Shown in pieces: positions 30,651-35,416 of a stretch of 35,416 nucleotides of DNA; within the stretch, counting starts at the first letter, position 1; each line of letters begins with the position of its first letter. The position numbers were made by a program, and so were the translations under genes. The notes under the pieces are model-generated. The model was not told where the DNA came from. It saw only the letters and a list, made by a program, of their open reading frames with translations, and did no database searches. The DNA is from Chloroflexota bacterium (GTDB taxonomy: Bacteria > Chloroflexota > Anaerolineae > UBA4142): positions 1 through 35,416 of the forward strand of contig JACRMI010000042.1 in assembly GCA_016215025.1 (NCBI GenBank). The letters are read 5' to 3'.

Positions 30651-33600
30651 AATTATCGCTCACCGTTTCGTGTCTCAATACGAACAAGTCGCGCAACTGC
30701 TCCGTCGTCATCTCCGTGATCCACGCTTCGCTGGTGCCGACGATACTGTCCGCCAGTGCTTTCTTGCGTTCGATCATGGCGTCGATCTTTTCCTCGAACG
30801 TGCCCGCGCACAAATATTTGTGTACTTGCACGTTCTTCGTCTGCCCAATGCGAAATGCGCGGTCGGTGGCTTGGTTTTCCACCGCGGGATTCCACCAGCG
30901 ATCAAAATGAAAGACGTGATTCGCGCGCATCAGGTTCAGCCCGGTGCCGCCTGCTTTGATCGAGAGGATAAATACGAGTGGTCCGTTCGGATCATTCTGA
31001 AAGCGCTCAATCATTTTGGTGCGCGCTTTGGCAGGCACACCACCATGCAAGAATAATACTTCATCGCCAAACGTTTCTTGCAAGTACGTCTTGAGCATCG
31101 TCCCCATCTCGGCGAATTGCGTAAAGATCAGCGCACGCTCTTTGACGCCCCGCACTTCTTCCAACATTTCCGTGAGACGCGCAAGTTTGCCGCTGCGTTC
31201 TGCCAGCACACTTCCATCGCCGAGAAATTGCGCGGGATGATTGCACACTTGCTTCAACTTCATCAGTGTCGCCAGCACAATCCCGCGTCGTTCTATACCC
31301 TCGGCTTCTTCGATCCGCTTGATCGAATCACGCACAACCGCTTCGTAGAGCGTCGCTTGCTCTTTGGTCAAATTGCAAAACACTTTCATCTCGTTCTTGG
31401 CAGGCAGATCGGTGATGACGCTCGGATCGGTTTTGACGCGGCGCAAGATAAACGGACTGACGAGCGATTTGAGTCGTTTGGTTGCCTCGGCATCGTTCGT
31501 GCGTTCAATCGGTTTGGCCAAGCGATTATAGAAATCGTTTTGCGATCCCAAGTAATCGGGATTGAGAAATTGAAAAATACTCCACAGTTCGGTCAAGCGG
31601 TTTTCGACGGGCGTGCCCGTGAGCGTGGCGCGCCATTCCGCTTTTGCGCCGATCTTGCGCGCGGCTTGCGCCTGCTTGGTCGTCGGATTCTTGATATTCT
31701 GCGCCTCGTCGAGAATCACGTCGCTCCACTCGATTTGCGCGAGTTGTTCGACATCGCGATGCAAGAGCGCATACGAACTCAGGACGACATCGGCTTGCGT
31801 GGCTTGCTTGACGATTTCGGTTTTCTTGCGCGTCGCGCCGTGATGAATATGGACACGCAAGTCCGGGGCAAAGCGCGCGAGTTCGCGTTCCCAGTTGCTC
31901 ACGACCGAGGTCGGGCAAATGACGAGCGCGGGTTTCGTCGCTTGGCGTTGCGCGCGTTCGGCAAGTAACAGGGCAGCGACCTGGACGGTCTTACCCAGTC
32001 CCATATCGTCCGCGAGACACGCACCCAGTCCCCATTGCCGCAAGAATGCCAGCCAGGATAATCCCGCCGCTTGATAATGCCGCAAAGTTCCGCGAAAATC
32101 AGCCGGCGCAGAAATCGGTTTTAGTTTTTCGCCCCGCCCCAGTTGATCGAGCAAGTCGGCAATCCAACCTTCAGCAGCAACCTCCGTAACAGGCAAACCG
32201 ATATTCGCTTTCGTGGGTTCTTGCGAAAGCGCAAGCCGAAGCGCATCTTGCAACGACAAAGCGCCATTGCCTGGCGAAGCTTGCTTTTCCCAAAACTTGA
32301 TCGCTTGATCGATCTGGTCGGGACGAATTTCGACCCATTGCCCACGCACTTGGACGAGCGGGACTTTAAGATTTGCAAGTCGCTCGAACTCTCCGCGCGA
32401 TAACGGTTCGCCGCCGAGCGCGAGTTGCCAATCGTACGCAATGACGGATTCGAAGGTGAGCGATGCCACACCTCCTTTTTGCTGCGGCGATTGTTTTTTG
32501 CTTTTGAGATTGACCCGTACGCCGAGTTTGCTGCTGATGCCTGGGACAAGCACGCCAAAGCCCGATGATTGCAAAAGCAGCGTCGCTTCGCGGATGAACG
32601 AATACGCCTGTTCGACATTCAGCGCGCACGACTCGGGACGCGCATTCCGGAGACTTGATTCAATCGGCGGAAACATTTTCGAGGCGAAACCTAGCCCGGC
32701 CAGCAAGTGTTCCTGTGGCGCATCGAATTTGCGATTCAAGAATTTGAGTGCGCTGCCACGCTCGCGCCACACCGTATCGGCCGGTACGAGCAAGCTGGGA
32801 TCGTCGTTCGCTTGCAGAAAATAGCGCAGCGACCAATCGCGCGCATTCGCTTTCGGCGCGACGATGCCTTCCTCGTTCGCGGTGTCGGGTGGATCGAGTC
32901 GAAAGCAAATACGAAACGTATCACCACCCGCTGTGCCCATCGGTTCTGCCCACGCGCGGTATTGTTCGTAAAACGCCGAAAGCGTAGCCGCCGATTCTTT
33001 GACGACCGGATGGCGATCACTTAAGGCAGTCAGCCACGCCTGACCGATGGTCCCATGAGATGGGAAAGGCGGTAGATCGAATACGGCGTGAAAACGCACA
33101 AAGGCATCCAGAGTAGTCTCAAGGAAATCGTCGATCACATCGCGCGCCGATGCGGCATCACGCTTGGCCTCTTTTTCGATGCGAAACCCGGCGCGGCAGA
33201 TCGGCGGCATGGCGCGAACCAACCGTGTTAGACGTTCCTGTTCACTCGGTTCGTCAAGGAGTGGCAGCCAGTGCGCGATGAATCGGTCGTCATCCTTTTG
33301 CAGCGTGGGCTTGAAGCGTTGACGCGCGATGAGTTCGAGCGTGAACTTGGCGCTGACTTGCCAGTAACGCAAGTCCGCACCGATTCTAATTGTGTGAGGT
33401 AATACTTCGTCCAAAGGCAAGCTGGCGAGCAAGCCAAGGGTATCGCACGGCGCAAACATCAGCGCATCGGCGCGCCACTCAGCGAGTACGCATTTCTCCG
33501 CAGATGAGGATTCGGCATCGTCGCGCAAAATTGACGGCGAGGATTGTGGAGCTGTGTGTGTCGAGGGGAGCAACAAAGCAATGGATGTTTCACGCGCATT

Positions 33601-33774
33601 CCGTGCATCAAGGTCAAGAAGTCCGTGGAGCACATCGCGCAATTCACGCGCAGATGCCGAAAATGGGTGTGCGCGTTTTTTCGAGCCAACGCGCATTTCG
33701 CTTGTTTCCGCCCAAAGCGCGAACGCGCCATTGTCTGCATCATCGCTAAGCCAGGACCCGTGGAGGACGCGCAA
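30649..33774 (-). CDS. SNF2-family DEAD/DEAH-box helicase
   Basis: 1041 residues from a TTG at 33774 with GGAG upstream; the beginning MRVLHGSWL is typical of these proteins. The N-terminal 500 residues are the bacterial SNF2-associated region, including LALGGEPLSRGEFERLANLKVPLVQVRGQWVEI. Then the motor: Walker A DDMGLGKT with Lys595, DEAQ box (689-692), GTPVENRLTELWSIFQFL, FILRRVKTD, and the second RecA-like half with LILF-like IFTQFAEM, SIKAGGTGLNL and RWWNPAVENQATDRAFRIGQ. An ATP-dependent double-stranded DNA translocase of uncertain bacterial role (transcription or repair). It forms an operon with the SWIM protein. Confidence 0.95.
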   Translation of the reverse strand: MRVLHGSWLSDDADNGAFALWAETSEMRVGSKKRAHPFSASARELRDVLHGLLDLDARNARETSIALLLPSTHTAPQSSPSILRDDAESSSAEKCVLAEWRADALMFAPCDTLGLLASLPLDEVLPHTIRIGADLRYWQVSAKFTLELIARQRFKPTLQKDDDRFIAHWLPLLDEPSEQERLTRLVRAMPPICRAGFRIEKEAKRDAASARDVIDDFLETTLDAFVRFHAVFDLPPFPSHGTIGQAWLTALSDRHPVVKESAATLSAFYEQYRAWAEPMGTAGGDTFRICFRLDPPDTANEEGIVAPKANARDWSLRYFLQANDDPSLLVPADTVWRERGSALKFLNRKFDAPQEHLLAGLGFASKMFPPIESSLRNARPESCALNVEQAYSFIREATLLLQSSGFGVLVPGISSKLGVRVNLKSKKQSPQQKGGVASLTFESVIAYDWQLALGGEPLSRGEFERLANLKVPLVQVRGQWVEIRPDQIDQAIKFWEKQASPGNGALSLQDALRLALSQEPTKANIGLPVTEVAAEGWIADLLDQLGRGEKLKPISAPADFRGTLRHYQAAGLSWLAFLRQWGLGACLADDMGLGKTVQVAALLLAERAQRQATKPALVICPTSVVSNWERELARFAPDLRVHIHHGATRKKTEIVKQATQADVVLSSYALLHRDVEQLAQIEWSDVILDEAQNIKNPTTKQAQAARKIGAKAEWRATLTGTPVENRLTELWSIFQFLNPDYLGSQNDFYNRLAKPIERTNDAEATKRLKSLVSPFILRRVKTDPSVITDLPAKNEMKVFCNLTKEQATLYEAVVRDSIKRIEEAEGIERRGIVLATLMKLKQVCNHPAQFLGDGSVLAERSGKLARLTEMLEEVRGVKERALIFTQFAEMGTMLKTYLQETFGDEVLFLHGGVPAKARTKMIERFQNDPNGPLVFILSIKAGGTGLNLMRANHVFHFDRWWNPAVENQATDRAFRIGQTKNVQVHKYLCAGTFEEKIDAMIERKKALADSIVGTSEAWITEMTTEQLRDLFVLRHETVSDN

Positions 33775-33809
33775 GATAATCTCCCTTATCCAAGGTAATA
33801 ATTGGCCAA

Positions 33810-33838
33810 ACCATACAACGGCATTCTGGATTTGTCAA
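33810..33838 (-). promoter_or_regulatory. Promoter of the SNF2/SWIM operon
   Basis: Minus strand: -35 TTGACA (33838-33833), 17-bp spacer, -10 TATGGT (33815-33810), predicted start near 33803, about 29 nt before the TTG start codon. The -10 is two bases off consensus. Confidence 0.55.
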
Positions 33839-33917
33839 CCAAACGAAAACCGCCCGACAATTTATGCTAGGCAGTCGGATAGAGGCAATGGACAACAAAA
33901 TCAAAATCAGTCACGGC

Positions 33918-34799
33918 TCACACTTTGATCGACGCGCGCGCCAACACGCGCTCCGCCGCTTTAACAATCGGCATATCGACCATTTTACCATCAAGCGCAA
34001 ACGCACCCTTGCCTTCCGATTGATGCGCCTTGAATGCCTCGACGATTCGTTTGGCTTGGACAATCGCAGATGCGTCCGGCGTAAATGCTTCTTGCACCGG
34101 CGCGATTTGATCGGGATGAATGATTTGCATTCCGGAAAAACCCAGTTCCGCGCCACGGCGCGCTTCACGCCGCAATCCCTCGATATCGCCAAAATCCAAA
34201 TACAATAAATCGATAGCTTGCAAGCCAAACGCCGCCGCGTATGTGGCGACGGCACTCCGCGCGAAAAGCACTTCGTCGCCATCACGCGTGCGAATCGCGC
34301 CGACATCGGCCGCATAATCCTCCGCGCCGAAAATCAACGCGCGCAAACGCGCATCGGCGCTGGCGATCTCCCGCAGGTTCACAATTCCTCGCGCCGATTC
34401 AATCATCGCGATCAAACCGATTTCGCCACTCTTCCAACCTTGCGCACGCTCCAAGTTGGCGATTTGCGCGCTGACCCATTGTACCTGTGCGCCATCGGCA
34501 ACTTTGGGAATCACGATGCCATCCGGCTTGGCTGGCACGATGGCTGCCAGGTCGTCGGCTTCCAAGCCCGAACCCACCGCGTTGATGCGCGCGAGTCGTT
34601 CGCAATTGAATTGCATCGATTGCAAGGCACGCGAGGCGATCTCACGCGCTTCTACTTTGCGATTGAGTGCGACGCCGTCTTCCAAATCGAGGCAGGCGCT
34701 ATCAACACTGAGCGTTGGCAATTTTTCGATTTTGCGCGCGTCGCTGCCTGGCACGTACAACAACGCGCGGCGCGCGCGTATGGGCGATCCGTTGCTCAT
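33918..34799 (-). CDS. HpcH/HpaI-CitE family CoA-ester lyase
   Basis: 293 residues. TIM-barrel lyase of the CitE/malyl-CoA lyase group: RALLYVPGSDARKIEKLP at the start, CLDLEDGVALNRKVEAR, RINAVGSG with the active-site Arg, GIVIPKVADG, IAMIESARGIVNL with the metal-binding Glu, and LIFGAEDYAADVGA with the metal-binding Asp. The family cleaves or forms C-C bonds of 3-hydroxyacyl-CoAs, for example malyl-CoA, beta-methylmalyl-CoA or citramalyl-CoA. The exact substrate cannot be read. It overlaps the upstream MaoC gene by 4 nt, the same pairing as seen in hydration-plus-cleavage modules for C4/C5 dicarboxylyl-CoAs. Position near the anthranilate cluster (about 16 kb) is probably coincidental. Confidence 0.9.
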   Translation of the reverse strand: MSNGSPIRARRALLYVPGSDARKIEKLPTLSVDSACLDLEDGVALNRKVEAREIASRALQSMQFNCERLARINAVGSGLEADDLAAIVPAKPDGIVIPKVADGAQVQWVSAQIANLERAQGWKSGEIGLIAMIESARGIVNLREIASADARLRALIFGAEDYAADVGAIRTRDGDEVLFARSAVATYAAAFGLQAIDLLYLDFGDIEGLRREARRGAELGFSGMQIIHPDQIAPVQEAFTPDASAIVQAKRIVEAFKAHQSEGKGAFALDGKMVDMPIVKAAERVLARASIKV

Positions 34800-35257
34800 G
34801 CGGTTGCTCCGGGCTTTTTCAAAACCATGGTGATGCGTTCCAATTCAACGACGACCGTTCCATTTTGATTTTTTCCGATGTGTTTGAGACGCACGATGCC
34901 ACAATCGCGGCGGGATTTCGATTCGCGTTTTTCCACCACTTCGGTTTCCACGTAAATCGTATCGCCATGAAAAACTGGATTGGGATGGACAACGTGGTCG
35001 TAACCCAGGTTCGCGACAATCGTGCCTTCGGTCGTGTCGCCTACCGAAATGCCGACGACCAAGCCCATCGTGTAAATACCGTTGACGAGCCGCCTGCCAA
35101 ATTGCGTGCGCGATGCAAAATCCTCGCTCACGTGCAACGGTTGGTCGTTCATCGTCAACGCGCAAAACAGCACGTTGTCCATTTCGGTTACGGTGCGGCT
35201 GCGCGCGTGTTGGATGTGCATGCCTACTTCTAACTCATCAAAAAATTTCCCAGCCAT
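34796..35257 (-). CDS. MaoC family (hot-dog fold) dehydratase
   Basis: 153 residues, start preceded by GAGG. Single hot-dog domain with the hydratase-2 style catalytic pair in NDQPLHVSEDFA (Asp and His three residues apart), followed by FGRRLVNGIYTMGLVVGISVGDT and NLGYDHVVHPNPVFHGDTIYVETEV. It hydrates a 2-enoyl-CoA or dehydrates the 3-hydroxyacyl-CoA; the TVTEMDNVLF opening is typical of mesaconyl-CoA-hydratase-like members. With the downstream CitE-type lyase (ATGA overlap) a hydration followed by aldol cleavage, such as mesaconyl-CoA to beta-methylmalyl-CoA to glyoxylate plus propionyl-CoA, is plausible but not proven. Upstream lies a repeated palindrome. Confidence 0.9.
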   Translation of the reverse strand: MAGKFFDELEVGMHIQHARSRTVTEMDNVLFCALTMNDQPLHVSEDFASRTQFGRRLVNGIYTMGLVVGISVGDTTEGTIVANLGYDHVVHPNPVFHGDTIYVETEVVEKRESKSRRDCGIVRLKHIGKNQNGTVVVELERITMVLKKPGATA

Positions 35258-35278
35258 TTTCTGCCTCTTAGAGACTAG

Positions 35279-35374
35279 ATGTCCATAATCACGACATCGT
35301 GTGCGGTTTACCTTAAATTTCTAGCCGGGGAAGTAATCACGACATCGTGTGCGATTTCGGCGAAACGCCGGTAG
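35279..35374 (+). CDS. Doubtful 31-codon ORF spanning a duplicated palindrome
   Basis: Reads MSIITTSCAVYLK, then VITTSCAISAKRR; the octapeptide-like units IITTSCAV and VITTSCAI are 16 codons apart because the underlying 20-bp repeat recurs after 48 bp. The ribosome site is poor. I list it because the repeat is kept in frame, but a non-coding repeat or operator is at least as likely. Confidence 0.2.
   Translation: MSIITTSCAVYLKFLAGEVITTSCAISAKRR
35286..35353. promoter_or_regulatory. Two identical 20-bp repeats each with a CACGA-CA-TCGTG palindrome
   Basis: TAATCACGACATCGTGTGCG occurs at 35286-35305 and 35334-35353. Each contains CACGACATCGTG (35290-35301 and 35338-35349), an inverted repeat with 5-bp arms. 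They lie 33 and 81 bp upstream of the MaoC start codon, so a pair of repressor or activator operators for the MaoC/lyase operon is possible; a dispersed genomic repeat is the alternative. A hairpin CGGCG-AAA-CGCCG follows at 35358-35370. Confidence 0.5.
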
Positions 35375-35416
35375 CACTTCACACACCGACTCGTTCAAAC
35401 GAAACTGCCGCGTTTT
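35321..35416 (-). other. Frame open to the right edge, possibly a gene end
   Basis: On the minus strand a frame runs from the window edge to a TAG at 35323-35321 (31 codons). It starts KTRQFRLNESVCEVLPAF. It overlaps the second palindromic repeat. It could be the end of an upstream gene or chance. Confidence 0.2.

Noticed and set aside
31078..31968. Plus-strand frame of 296 codons within the SNF2 gene
   Set aside because: Antisense to conserved helicase motifs; no recognisable protein features.

Overview
The window looks like a chromosomal segment of a Chloroflexota bacterium (Anaerolineae-like). The evidence is indirect: moderately high GC, multi-GAF NarL-type two-component genes, a large MalT-like LuxR regulator, DUF885 and C45-type lipoproteins, a SNF2/SWIM pair, and consensus sigma-70-type promoters. 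No rRNA, tRNA, CRISPR array, insertion sequence or phage gene was seen.

Layout. Positions 1-4945 (+): the end of an NTF2-like protein, a DUF885 lipoprotein, a linear-amide hydrolase-like lipoprotein that looks C-terminally short, and two unrecognised genes that overlap by 4 nt. Positions 4968-7859 (-): a multi-GAF histidine kinase with an abutting NarL-type response regulator. It diverges from 8121-17791 (+), a catabolic cluster: tryptophan 2,3-dioxygenase, a SRPBCC protein, kynureninase, a flavin monooxygenase fused to a PPOX/F420-type domain, SDR, crotonase-fold protein, Rid-family protein, acyl-CoA dehydrogenase and a benzoate/2-aminobenzoate-type CoA ligase. Convergent to it (17828-19317, -) lie an alpha/beta hydrolase with an HGGFW motif (candidate N-formylkynurenine formamidase) and a beta-repeat protein, followed by a methyltransferase (-). 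Positions 20237-24765 (+): a strong promoter, a 40-codon leader ORF, a CRP-family regulator and a giant hybrid histidine kinase/response regulator/nucleotide cyclase. Next come a CRP-type promoter and a small exported Cys protein. Positions 25309-28026 (-): a MalT-like regulator, apparently leaderless. Then rhamnulokinase (+), a SWIM protein and SNF2 helicase pair (-), and a CoA-ester lyase/MaoC pair (-).

How the genes work together. The central cluster reads as L-tryptophan -> N-formylkynurenine -> kynurenine -> anthranilate (+ alanine) -> 2-aminobenzoyl-CoA -> hydroxylation plus reductive dearomatisation -> ketone reduction, deamination, ring opening and beta-oxidation. The most unusual point is the 2-aminobenzoyl-CoA monooxygenase. 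The described bifunctional enzyme carries an Old-Yellow-Enzyme-like reductase half. Here the C-terminus is instead a Rv1155-like PPOX-class domain of the F420-dependent type, which suggests a re-engineered, possibly F420H2-dependent, dearomatising step. Three other cluster members are also off-type: the dioxygenase has an internal duplication, the Rid protein lacks the usual Arg, and the crotonase-fold protein lacks both hydratase glutamates. A second theme is a self-contained cyclic-nucleotide module (CRP plus cyclase) with a matching class II CRP-type promoter just downstream. All functional statements come from reading the sequence; no database search was run.
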